Below are positions 50,566-58,419 of a stretch of 64,000 nt of DNA, in pieces (positions within the stretch are counted from its first letter, which is position 1; every line of letters begins with the position of its first letter). The stretch spans positions 1-64,000 of the forward strand of contig JAYOLL010000002.1 of the NCBI GenBank assembly GCA_038120295.1. Direction: 5' to 3'. The position numbers and the translations under genes are program-made. The stretch comes from JAYOEY01 sp038120295 (GTDB taxonomy: Bacteria; Pseudomonadota; Alphaproteobacteria; MPNO01; UBA2964). The notes beneath the pieces were generated by a model, which worked only from the letters and a program-made list of their open reading frames with translations, was not told the origin of the DNA and made no database searches.

Positions 50566-51021
50566 TCAGCCGCGAACGCGGGCGTCGAAATAATTACCCT
50601 TGCCGGGACCCACCTTTTCCTTCTGTTCGGTCAGATCGACGCGCTTGTCCTCGACATCCGGCGCCCAGGTCACCATCTGCAGGATTTCGAGATCGACATC
50701 GCCGGTGCTGGCGAACCAGTAGGCATTGCCGTGCGGCATCACGATCCCTTCGTTCGGACCGAACACGCCGATGATTTCGTCGCCCTCGCCGTAGAAGGTG
50801 ACCTCGCCCTTGAGCACCATCCAGATGCCGTCCATGCCGGTATGGATATGCAGGTTATTGTCGCCCGCACCCTTCTTGACGACCTGAACCGCACCCCGGA
50901 TCAGGCCCGATGTGCCGAGATTGACGATCGTCTTACCGGCGTCCGATTCCGGCTTTTCGTATTTGAAAATTTGCGGCTTGCGGGGTTTCGCGGTGGTTGC
51001 TTCCTGTACGGCTGTGGCCAT
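50566..51021 (-). CDS. Small single-domain cupin protein
   Basis: The 151-residue product from ATG 51021 (GGAGAGGTCAT upstream) has one cupin barrel: NNLHIHTGMDGIWMVLKGEVTFYGEGDE near residues 71-98 (His-x-His...Glu-type metal site) and GPNEGIVMPHGNAYWFASTGDVDLEILQMV near 103-132. Such proteins can be metal dioxygenases, isomerases or effector-binding proteins. Next to gentisate-dioxygenase and fumarylpyruvate-hydrolase-like genes, an auxiliary aromatic-catabolism role is plausible. Separate from the MarR gene by 113 bp, it probably has its own promoter. Confidence 0.8.
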   Translation of the reverse strand: MATAVQEATTAKPRKPQIFKYEKPESDAGKTIVNLGTSGLIRGAVQVVKKGAGDNNLHIHTGMDGIWMVLKGEVTFYGEGDEIIGVFGPNEGIVMPHGNAYWFASTGDVDLEILQMVTWAPDVEDKRVDLTEQKEKVGPGKGNYFDARVRG

Positions 51022-51134
51022 ATGACCTCTCCTGTCTGATAGGGACTGTGATGCTGAGCGCACCCAATTCTCTGAATAAACTAGAGGTAATTATACGCCT
51101 GCGCGGATTGACCGCCAAGCGGCATGAATGCGTT

Positions 51135-51626
51135 TCAATCCGTCAGGGGCGTGCTGTGAAGGCGGGACAGGAGCGCAACCAGCATGTCCTTTTCGTCCGC
51201 TGTCAAACTCTGTGCGATATGCGCTTCATGCTCAGCGACGCGGTTTTTCAGGTCGAGCAGGACGGAAGCGCCGGCATCGGTAATCTTGAGCGCATGCGAC
51301 CGCCGGTCGTGTGCAGATACTTCCCGCACGACGAGCCCCCGCTCTTCCAGCCGGTCGATGATCTGCACCAGCGTTGACCGGTCGAACCGCAACGCGCTGG
51401 CGATAGCGCTCTGGCTGATGCCAGGATTGGCGTCGATCAGAACCAGTGCGCCGTATTGCGGCGGCGAGATGTCGGCCTCGCCGACGGTCCGGTTAAAATG
51501 CTGAAAGGTGGAAACCTGGGCGCAGCGGAGATTGAAACCGATCAGGTCGGGCAGGTCGCCCATGTCGATTTCATCTCTTCGCTCCGCAGGTTTTTCCCCC
51601 ACCGGTTTCTCTTGCGCGCCGGCCAT
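51135..51626 (-). CDS. MarR-family transcriptional regulator
   Basis: The 163-residue winged-helix protein has the MarR pattern: ISPPQYGALVLIDANPGISQSAIASALRFDRSTLVQIIDRLEERGLVVREVSAHDRRSHALKITDAGASVL, where the recognition helix and the wing (DRRSHAL) are clear. MarR repressors usually bind aromatic carboxylates and palindromic DNA of about 20 bp, controlling catabolic genes. It lies seven bases after the fumarylpyruvate-hydrolase-like gene and is likely cotranscribed with it. It is the only MarR gene in the window, hence a candidate for the shared 20-bp operators at 19041 and 31144, though they are not adjacent. Confidence 0.92.
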   Translation of the reverse strand: MAGAQEKPVGEKPAERRDEIDMGDLPDLIGFNLRCAQVSTFQHFNRTVGEADISPPQYGALVLIDANPGISQSAIASALRFDRSTLVQIIDRLEERGLVVREVSAHDRRSHALKITDAGASVLLDLKNRVAEHEAHIAQSLTADEKDMLVALLSRLHSTPLTD

Positions 51627-51633
51627 CGGCCGA

Positions 51634-52317
51634 TCAGGTGATATGAACCGTCAGGTCGCACACGCCATCGACATGCAGGTCGATGGTTTCGCCCGCCTTG
51701 ACCGCGCCGACGCCGGCCGGCGTACCGGTATAGAGCAGGTCGCCCGGCTCCAGCCGCATAAGGCCCGACAGGTAGGAAATGCTCTCCGGGATGTTCCAGA
51801 TCATCAGGTTGATGTCGGTTTCCTGGCGGATCTCGCCATTGACCTTGAGCCAGAGCTTGCCGTCTGACGGGTGGCCGATTTTCGAAGCCGGGTGAATTTC
51901 GCTGCAGGGCGCGGACTGGTCGAACCCTTTGCCCATGTCCCACGGGCGGCCCATGTTGCGGGCGACCATCTGCAGGTCCCGCCGGGTCATGTCGAGGCCG
52001 ACGCCGTATCCGAATACATGGTCGTTGGCGTCTTCGACGCTGATGTTTTCGCCGCCCTTGCCGATGGCAGCCACCAACTCGCCCTCGTAGTGATAGTCCT
52101 CTGTCTGGACGGGGTACGGGATCGAAGCGCCGTTATGGACGATGGCGTCGTTCGGCTTCATGAAGAAAAAGGGCGGATCGCGCTCGTCTGCACCCATCTC
52201 ACGCGCATGTTCGACGTAATTGCGGCCGATGCAGTAAATGCGGCGGACCGGAAAGCGGTCATCGCTGCCGGCAACCGGCAGGCTCGGGACCTCATAGGGG
52301 GGGACGACAAAACCCAT
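51634..52317 (-). CDS. Fumarylacetoacetate-hydrolase-family enzyme (fumarylpyruvate hydrolase-like)
   Basis: The 227-residue product from ATG 52317 (AGGAGAGAACAATC upstream) has the FAH C-terminal-domain fold with RIYCIGRNYVEHAREMG near residue 26, PFFFMKPNDAIV near 49, metal ligands in DYHYEGELVAAIGKGGENIS near 73-92 and GYGVGLDMTRRDLQ near 104, and TGTPAGVGAVKAGETIDL near 198. Length and motifs match fumarylpyruvate hydrolase of the gentisate pathway (NagK type) and related acylpyruvases. The nearby gentisate dioxygenase supports that assignment. No maleylpyruvate isomerase is in the window. Confidence 0.87.
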   Translation of the reverse strand: MGFVVPPYEVPSLPVAGSDDRFPVRRIYCIGRNYVEHAREMGADERDPPFFFMKPNDAIVHNGASIPYPVQTEDYHYEGELVAAIGKGGENISVEDANDHVFGYGVGLDMTRRDLQMVARNMGRPWDMGKGFDQSAPCSEIHPASKIGHPSDGKLWLKVNGEIRQETDINLMIWNIPESISYLSGLMRLEPGDLLYTGTPAGVGAVKAGETIDLHVDGVCDLTVHIT

Positions 52318-52448
52318 GATTGTTCTCTCCTGAAAAGGGGTTTCCGAATGTGCGGCGGAATTTGGCCCAGCGCGGCCGAAAGGGCAAGGGCGCAGGTTCA
52401 CTTGACCTTCGCAGTCCGGCTATTACCTTTCCCGAAAGGAGATCGATC

Positions 52449-52829
52449 ATGAGTTTTCCCAACCGGCCGGCTGAGGCCATCGAAGGATGGCATGCCCATA
52501 TCTATTACGACCCTGAAAGGACCAAGGGCGACGCGCGGTGCCTTCGCGAACGCATCGTCGAGGCGTTTCCCGAAACCATCATGGGGCGCTGGCACGACAA
52601 TGCAGTCGGGCCGCACACGGTCGCGATGTATCAGGTCGCCTTCAGACCCGATCAGTTCGACGGTTTTGTGCAGTGGCTGGCAGTGAACCGCGAAGGGCTG
52701 GATGTGCTGGTCCATCCGGAAACCGAGAACGCCTGGAACGACCACATCATCTTCGGCTTCTGGATGGGCGACAAACTGCCGCTCAATGAGGAACGCCTGC
52801 GGCGAACCGCTGACCGGGCAAGCCGTTAG
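52449..52829 (+). CDS. DOPA 4,5-dioxygenase-family protein
   Basis: The 126-residue product from ATG 52449 (GAAAGGAGATCGATC upstream) carries the family's WHAHIYYDP near residue 11, RWHDNAVGPHTVAMYQVAF near 48-66 and VLVHPETENAWNDHIIFGFWMG near 81-102. The conserved histidines of these motifs are the expected metal ligands. The small family includes fungal/plant DOPA extradiol dioxygenases and many uncharacterised bacterial proteins. It is divergent from the fumarylpyruvate-hydrolase-like gene, sharing its promoter region, and convergent with the FkbM gene. The native substrate is unknown. Confidence 0.85.
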   Translation: MSFPNRPAEAIEGWHAHIYYDPERTKGDARCLRERIVEAFPETIMGRWHDNAVGPHTVAMYQVAFRPDQFDGFVQWLAVNREGLDVLVHPETENAWNDHIIFGFWMGDKLPLNEERLRRTADRASR

Positions 52830-52832
52830 GGG

Positions 52833-53582
52833 TTAGCGGACCGGCAGGAAGACAAAATTGTCGGTATGGCTTTTTTCTGTGTCAGTTTCGAACGCGCCGA
52901 ACGGCTTCAGGCTGGTCCGGCTCATATAAAAGCACGCGTATCCAAGCGCGCAGATTTTCGCGACTGCTTCCGGCACCGGCTTCTTGGCATGGTGTTCGTC
53001 GATCTCCACCAGCAGGTTGGGGCGTTCCCGCGCCAGCGTCTCTGTCGCGCCGTCGATGACTTCGAGTTCGAAACCTTCCACGTCGATCTTGATGAAGGAC
53101 ACGCCCTGGAAACCGTATGAGTCGAGCGGTTTCTGCGTCACGGTCATGGTCTCGAACGCCTTGTCGTCGTCCATCTTCTTCGACTGCAGCGTCGCGCCCT
53201 GGTTGGAAAACCGTCCTGATCGCTGGATGGGCAGGATCAGTTCAGCCTCACCGTCTGCGTTGGACAGAGCCACTTCGTGCGTGTGTACGTTTGAGGGCGC
53301 CGATGCCGATAGCAGGTGAAACATTTTCGGGTTGGGTTCGAACGCCTGTACCTCGCGGCTGATCTGGCTGAGCGCATAGGAATAGACGCCCTTGTTGGCG
53401 CCGATATCGATCGTGACGGAATCTGGCTCAACAAGGGCCGGCAGAAGTGCGATCTCCTTCTCGCCCTTGCGGCTGCGCCGCCAGGCAAGATTGCGCAGGT
53501 AGAGCCGTGGCGGAATCAGTGCGTGCTTGATGCGTTCTTCGGTCGAGAAGAAACGCCGGTCGTTTTTCCAGTCTAGCGTCAT
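52833..53582 (-). CDS. FkbM-family SAM-dependent methyltransferase
   Basis: The 249-residue product contains the FkbM domain: TIDIGANKGVYSYALSQISREVQAFEPNP near residues 55-83 (SAM site) and VSFIKIDVEGFELEVIDGATETL near 160-182. Family members O-methylate sugars, polyketides or other small molecules. The N-terminus is basic and Arg-rich and has no signal peptide. It is convergent with the DOPA-dioxygenase-like gene, three bases away. The target cannot be inferred from its aromatic-catabolism neighbours. Confidence 0.88.
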   Translation of the reverse strand: MTLDWKNDRRFFSTEERIKHALIPPRLYLRNLAWRRSRKGEKEIALLPALVEPDSVTIDIGANKGVYSYALSQISREVQAFEPNPKMFHLLSASAPSNVHTHEVALSNADGEAELILPIQRSGRFSNQGATLQSKKMDDDKAFETMTVTQKPLDSYGFQGVSFIKIDVEGFELEVIDGATETLARERPNLLVEIDEHHAKKPVPEAVAKICALGYACFYMSRTSLKPFGAFETDTEKSHTDNFVFLPVR

Positions 53583-53668
53583 GGCGGCAAGATAGTCGCC
53601 GCGTTGGCCAATTGCACGGGTATAGAGTGTCCCTTGCCCGAGTTCGGGCCGCCGCCTAAAAGAACCCC

Positions 53669-54841
53669 ATGAGCTTTCCGTTAAACCCCGTCAACGACGC
53701 GCTCGACCGCCTGTCGCGCCATCCGTTCTATTCAGGCCGGTTGCCGGAAGCGGTCGATGGCGCGGAGGATTTTGCCGAACGTGTCCCGCTGATGAGCCGT
53801 GCCGATCTGGTCGCGGAAATGCAGAAGCCCGGCTATGGCGCGTTCGGCGGCGTGAAGCCCGTGCGGGTCAATCTCAGCCCGATGGGCGGCGGGCTGGTTC
53901 CGATCATGCAGACGCGGCGCGATCTCGACCGGATGATCGGCGCCTGCCGAACGCATCTCGATGCCTGCGGTGTGACCGAGGGCGACGTCTGCGCCGTGAT
54001 GTTCGGCTATCACATGTTCGTCGCCGGGTTGTTCTACCAGTCGCAAATGGAGGCGCATGGCGTCGCCTGCATTCCGCTGGGGCCCGGCGAAGCCGAGCGC
54101 GCGGTCGATATCTGCGCGGCGCACAACGTTAATGTCATCGCCGGCAACCCGTCCTTTGTTTTGCGGCTGCTGGAAGCCGGCATCGCGCCGCCCAAGGCGC
54201 TGTTTGCAGGCGGCGAGCCCTTTACCGGCAATCCGGCGCTTTACAACGCCGTGGCGGACGCGATGCCCGGTGCGATGCTGGTGGATTCCTTTTCCCTGTC
54301 GGAGTTTCTCCCGGTCGGGCGGACTTTTCCGGGCGGGCAGGGCGTTCACGTGTTCGACGAGCTGGTCTATGCCGAGGTGATCGACCCCGAAACATGCGCC
54401 CCCGTTGCCGATGGCGAGCGGGGCGAACTGGTGCTCACGCATCTGGTCAAGGAAGCCCAGCCGCTGGTCCGTTACCGTACCGGCGATCTGACGGTTAAGA
54501 TCGAAACGCCGTCGGTGTTCGGACGTACTGTCTGTCTACCCAACGTGGTGTTCGGCCGCACCGACGAAATGGTGAAGGTCAAGGGCGTCAAGCTCTACCC
54601 GTCGGAAATTCGCAGCCTGCTCCTCGGCATAGACGGGCTCGACGGCAAGTACCGGCTGACGGTTTCAGCGAAGCCGGGCGGCGGCGACCGGTTGTCGCTG
54701 GCGCTGTCGGGCAAGGCGGACGACGATGCGCTTCAGATCGTATCCCAGCGCTTCAAATCGCAGACCCTGGTATCCGCCGACGAGATTACGCTCGTCGATT
54801 CGCTCGAAGACCGACCTCTCTCCGTCGATGAAAGGGGCTGA
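53669..54841 (+). CDS. Phenylacetate-CoA ligase-like adenylating enzyme (divergent)
   Basis: The 390-residue product resembles PaaK-type AMP-forming ligases. IPLGPGEAERAVDICAAHNVNVIAGNPSFVLRLLEAG, ALFAGGEPFTGNP near residue 185, RYRTGDLT near 270 and FGRTDEMVKVKGVKLYPSEIRSLL near 293 match. The usual glycine-rich phosphate loop (SSGTTG) is replaced by NLSPMGGGLVPI near 70, and the YGxTE motif by FSLSE. ATP use may therefore be altered. It ends three bases before the lipoate-ligase-like gene, so the two are cotranscribed and may act together on one acid. Confidence 0.75.
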   Translation: MSFPLNPVNDALDRLSRHPFYSGRLPEAVDGAEDFAERVPLMSRADLVAEMQKPGYGAFGGVKPVRVNLSPMGGGLVPIMQTRRDLDRMIGACRTHLDACGVTEGDVCAVMFGYHMFVAGLFYQSQMEAHGVACIPLGPGEAERAVDICAAHNVNVIAGNPSFVLRLLEAGIAPPKALFAGGEPFTGNPALYNAVADAMPGAMLVDSFSLSEFLPVGRTFPGGQGVHVFDELVYAEVIDPETCAPVADGERGELVLTHLVKEAQPLVRYRTGDLTVKIETPSVFGRTVCLPNVVFGRTDEMVKVKGVKLYPSEIRSLLLGIDGLDGKYRLTVSAKPGGGDRLSLALSGKADDDALQIVSQRFKSQTLVSADEITLVDSLEDRPLSVDERG

Positions 54842-54843
54842 CC

Positions 54844-55950
54844 ATGGCAACCAGAGACTGGCGGCTGATCGTCGACCGGAATTCCTACGCCGATTTTTCG
54901 GTTTCGGTGTCGCCCGCGATCGAGCGTGCGGTGGTTGAAGGCGTATCGCCCCCGACCGTCTATCTGAATATTTTCGATTCCGATTCGATTACGATCGGCG
55001 TCAACGAGGACCCGGAACAGGCGCTCGACCTGGATTTTTGCCGCGAGCAAAACATTACCTTTCGCCGCCGGCCCAACGGCGGCGGGCCGGTCTATGCCGG
55101 CGCGGGCTCGGCCTTTCTGGTGTATTTCCTGCCGACCAGCCACCCGGAGGTTCCGGAAACCAGCGCCGAGGCGTTCCCGAAGATCCTGACGGCGCTGGCG
55201 GAGACCTTCGCCGGCCGCTACGGTTTCCCTGCCGAATACCGGCCGCTGAACGATGTTCAGGTCGAAGGGCGCAAGCTGATACCGACGTCGCTCAAGATCG
55301 AGAACGGCGTGATGACCTTCCGTATCGTGATCAACGTCAAGCCGATCGATACAGAACTGGCCGGCAAGGCCATGCCGATGGCGCCCGAGAAGGTGCAGGA
55401 CAAGGAACTCAAGGACATGACGTCGCGCTTTACCTGTCTCGAACGCGAGGCCGGGCGTGAGATCGATGCGGCGGAGCTGGAAGGGATGGCGCGCGCGGCG
55501 GTGGCTCATGCGTTCGGCGAGGAAAGCCTTGTCGCGGGAAACGTCAACGAAGCGGAACGCGGCTGGGCGGACGAGTTCCGGGCCGAGTATGAGAGCGATG
55601 CGTGGCTCTACGCGAAATCCGAAGCCACGCGTCTTGCGCCGAACCTTCAGGACGGAGATGCCGTGGGACGCGGCCGGGTCAAGGCGGTCGGAGGCCTGAT
55701 CCGCGCGACCCTGGCGGTCCGTGACGGAAAAGTCCTGCATGCCATCGTCAATGGCGACTGGCACCCGCGCCCGCTGGCGAGCGTTGGCTGGCTCGAAGAG
55801 GCGCTGGCTGGCGTGCCGGCAGAACGCGTTGCTTTGCGGAATTGTACGGAAGAATTTCTGGCGCGCGACGATGTGGAGTTCGCCGGGGTCACGACAGACG
55901 ATCTGACGGCGGCGTTCGAAAAGGCGCTGATGGACGCCGGTATAGTCTAA
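54844..55950 (+). CDS. Lipoate-protein ligase A-like protein
   Basis: The 368-residue product has the biotin/lipoate ligase fold: FDSDSITIGVNEDPEQALDLDFC near residue 39, RRRPNGGGPVYAGAGSAFLVYF near 76 (the lipoyl-adenylate signature RRxSGGGAVxH, altered) and a lysine in QVEGRKLIPTSLKI near 140. From about 275 an accessory domain (GGLIRATLAVRDGKVLHAIVNGDWHPRP) matches the C-terminal domain of bacterial lipoate ligases. Such enzymes attach lipoate to dehydrogenase subunits. It sits three bases after a PaaK-like ligase, an uncommon pairing, so it may act on a different acid or carrier. Confidence 0.78.
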   Translation: MATRDWRLIVDRNSYADFSVSVSPAIERAVVEGVSPPTVYLNIFDSDSITIGVNEDPEQALDLDFCREQNITFRRRPNGGGPVYAGAGSAFLVYFLPTSHPEVPETSAEAFPKILTALAETFAGRYGFPAEYRPLNDVQVEGRKLIPTSLKIENGVMTFRIVINVKPIDTELAGKAMPMAPEKVQDKELKDMTSRFTCLEREAGREIDAAELEGMARAAVAHAFGEESLVAGNVNEAERGWADEFRAEYESDAWLYAKSEATRLAPNLQDGDAVGRGRVKAVGGLIRATLAVRDGKVLHAIVNGDWHPRPLASVGWLEEALAGVPAERVALRNCTEEFLARDDVEFAGVTTDDLTAAFEKALMDAGIV

Positions 55951-55976
55951 ACATAGTTTACACAATGGAGGCTGAT

Positions 55977-56513
55977 ATGAGTGATCCGTCCGCTATGTCC
56001 ACAATTGATATTATCTAATCCGTGGGTGTTTTCTTCGGTGTTGTAGCATTCCTTTGGAAGGTTGCTGATGTGTTCCGGAGCTACATCCATATCGGTCTGA
56101 TTCTGGAAAATGGTGGAGCGTCGAAACTGCTAGCCAAGGTGACCGTAGAAAACAAAGGGGTTACGAGTAAAAAAATCGAGAATGCCTTGCTTTTAATTGG
56201 ACCAAATGCGGAAAGCCCTATTACTACATTCAACACTACACGAAGCGTTTTGGGTCCATATAGCGCGGTTAATTCGACTAACGAGATATCTGTCCAAAAA
56301 TTTTCGGCGGACATATATGACGGCAATGGTCGTGCAGTTATTCCACTTCCATTTTTCTATTCTGAAAACATTGGAATTGCGGATGAGAACCCTGCATGCA
56401 CCGCTCCCATAAATTTGTCTTATTTTCCCAAACCCGGTGTCTACGCTGTGCGTTTGTTTGTTACTGGTGAGGGACGCTTACATCGCACGACCCATGATGC
56501 CTTTGTTCGATAA
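55977..56513 (+). pseudogene. Hypothetical gene with nonsense codon 14
   Basis: An excellent ribosome binding site (TGGAGGCTGAT) precedes ATG 55977. The frame encodes MSDPSAMSTIDII and then TAA at 56016, followed in the same phase by an open frame of 163 residues from GTG 56022 to 56513. A CAA-to-TAA change at codon 14 would explain this. The downstream part starts with a hydrophobic helix (GVFFGVVAFLWKVADVF) and a soluble domain with no family I know (ENKGVTSKKIENALLLIG, YPKPGVYAVRLFV-like end). The region is more AT-rich than its neighbours, so it may be acquired. Expression from the GTG cannot be excluded. Confidence 0.65.
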
Positions 56514-56622
56514 AAATTTTGGGCGGAGCCGACGGAACAAAACGACTTAGAGCGGCATCTGCTATGATCGGATAGAGTTCTTTGTTCGATGCAATATTCT
56601 TGATCAATAGTGGATCTGAAAT

Positions 56623-57393
56623 ATGTCTGTCGTCTCATCCGGATATATCGAACCCGGCATCGCGCGCATCGCCATCGACCGGCCCGACAAGCGCAATGCG
56701 GTCAGCCCCGAGGCGCGCGCAGAGTTGATCGAAACGCTGGGCGGCGCGCTGGCGGACGATGACGTTGCGGCGATTGTTTTGGGCAGTAACGGCGGCCATT
56801 TTTGCGCAGGCGGGGATGTCGACTCGATGGTCGATCTCGATGTTGCGTCGGCGCGCGCCCGCATGAAGGAGAATCACAGGCTGGTGCGTCTTCTGGCGGA
56901 GGCGGAAAAGCCGCTGGTCGCCGCGGTTGAAGGCTACGCGGTCGGTGCCGGCGCGGGGCTGGCGCTTCTCTGCGATACTCTTGTGCTGGCCGAAGGCGGC
57001 TCTATCGGGTTTCCGTTTTTCCGGGTCGGGCTGACGCCGGATTACGGCATCCTGTTCACGCTGGCCCGGCGCGTCGGGTCGGCGAAGGCGCGCCAGATCC
57101 TGTTCTACGCGAAAATGCTGAACGGGCAGGGGGCGGTCGATATCGGGCTGGCCGACGAGCTCGTGCCCGAAGGCGAAGCGGAAACATGGGCGCTCGACCG
57201 GGCGAAGCAGCTTGCCGCTATGCCGCCGCACGCTTTTGCGCTGACCAAGCGGCATCTTTCCATGCAGCCCGCCACGCTCGAAGCGGCGCTCGAAATGGAA
57301 GCCATGGCGCAGTCGCTTTCCTTTGTCGGGCCGGAGCTTGAAGAAGGCCGCAAGGCGTTCCAGGAAAAGCGCAAGCCTAATTTCCGGCAATGA
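56623..57393 (+). CDS. Enoyl-CoA hydratase/isomerase-family protein
   Basis: The 256-residue crotonase-fold enzyme has the oxyanion-hole stretches ALADDDVAAIVLGSNGGHFCAGGDVDSMV near residues 44-72 and VAAVEGYAVGAGAGLALLCDTLVLAEGGSIGFPFFRVGLTPDYG near 102-145, and ends FQEKRKPNF. Asp/Gly replacements around the second oxyanion site leave the choice of hydratase, isomerase or hydrolase open. It starts 110 bp after the nonsense-broken gene and is followed two bases later by a nitronate monooxygenase gene. With the downstream 3-hydroxyacyl-CoA dehydrogenase it suggests beta-oxidation of an acyl-CoA. Confidence 0.9.
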   Translation: MSVVSSGYIEPGIARIAIDRPDKRNAVSPEARAELIETLGGALADDDVAAIVLGSNGGHFCAGGDVDSMVDLDVASARARMKENHRLVRLLAEAEKPLVAAVEGYAVGAGAGLALLCDTLVLAEGGSIGFPFFRVGLTPDYGILFTLARRVGSAKARQILFYAKMLNGQGAVDIGLADELVPEGEAETWALDRAKQLAAMPPHAFALTKRHLSMQPATLEAALEMEAMAQSLSFVGPELEEGRKAFQEKRKPNFRQ

Positions 57394-57394
57394 A

Positions 57395-58384
57395 ATGACC
57401 CCACCCCCGTTCCGCACCCGTATTTCGGAGCTGTTCGGCATCGACCATCCTCTGCTGTGCGGCGGGCTGATGTGGCTGTCCGATGCGAACTATGTTGCGG
57501 CAGTCGTCAACGCGGGCGGGATGGGGTTCATCACGCCGCGCAGCTTCCCGAGCGAGGACGCCTATCGCGACGAGCTGAAGAAGTGCGCAGACCTGACGGG
57601 CGGGCAGAATTTCGGTGTGAACATCTATGTCTCCGCCCGACCGGAGGCCAACGAGGCGCTTGGGCGGCTACTGGACGTCGCGATTGAAGAAGGCGTCCGC
57701 AATGTCGAGACCGCCGGTTTCAGCCCGAAGGCGTTCATGCCGCGGATCAAGGATGCCGGCATGCGCTCGATCCACAAATGCACCACCGTGCGTCATGCAG
57801 AGAGCGCGGTGCGCGCCGGGGCGGATGCCATCTGTCTGCTTGGGGCGGAGGCCGGCGGGCATCCCGGCATGGACATGATCGGCGCAATGGTCCAGGGCGC
57901 GCTGGCGGCGCGGTCGCTGGACGTGCCCTTTGTTCTCGGCGGCGGCATGGGGACAGGCAAACAGCTTGCGGCAGCGCTTGCGCTCGGCGCGGACGGAATT
58001 CTGCTCGGTTCGCGCATGACGGTGGCGGAGGAAATCTGGGCCGATGAGAAGTACAAGCAGCGCATCGTCGAGGCCGGCGTTGCTGACACGCGGATCGTCA
58101 TGTCGATCTTCAGGGACAATTCGCGGGTTCTCGACAATGAGACGGCGCGCGCGGTCGCCGCGCTGGAAGCCGAGGGTGTAACCGATTTCGAAGACTATCG
58201 ACCGCTGGTTCGCGGACCGAACCAGAGACAGGCCTATGCGGAAGGCGATCCCGAGCGCGGCACCCTCTCGATGGGGCAGAGCTGCGCCTTCGCCGACCGG
58301 GTCGAGCCGGTTGCGGCGATCTTCGATCGCATCCTGTCCGAAGCGTCCGCCGCCCGCGACCGGGTGAATTCGCTCGGGCGATAG
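57395..58384 (+). CDS. Nitronate monooxygenase-family (2-nitropropane dioxygenase) flavoprotein
   Basis: The 329-residue FMN TIM-barrel starts at ATG 57395, one base after the stop of the previous gene. It has LFGIDHPLLCGGLMWLSDANYVAAVVNAGGMGFITPR near residues 12-50, HKCTTVRHAESAVRAGADAICLLGAEAGGHPGMD near 127-160 and FVLGGGMGTGKQLAAALALGADGILLGSRM near 182-212, all conserved in the family. These enzymes oxidise nitronates but also act as enoyl reductases. Position within a beta-oxidation operon favours the latter or an accessory role. Confidence 0.88.
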   Translation: MTPPPFRTRISELFGIDHPLLCGGLMWLSDANYVAAVVNAGGMGFITPRSFPSEDAYRDELKKCADLTGGQNFGVNIYVSARPEANEALGRLLDVAIEEGVRNVETAGFSPKAFMPRIKDAGMRSIHKCTTVRHAESAVRAGADAICLLGAEAGGHPGMDMIGAMVQGALAARSLDVPFVLGGGMGTGKQLAAALALGADGILLGSRMTVAEEIWADEKYKQRIVEAGVADTRIVMSIFRDNSRVLDNETARAVAALEAEGVTDFEDYRPLVRGPNQRQAYAEGDPERGTLSMGQSCAFADRVEPVAAIFDRILSEASAARDRVNSLGR

Positions 58385-58419
58385 GCTATAGATCGCCCGT
58401 TAACAAGGGGCTGGAGACC

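Noticed and set aside
51058..51067. GCGCACCCAA match to the shared operator, near the small cupin gene
   Set aside because: Only the central ten bases match; neither ATTGTT nor AACAAT arm is present, so it is probably chance.
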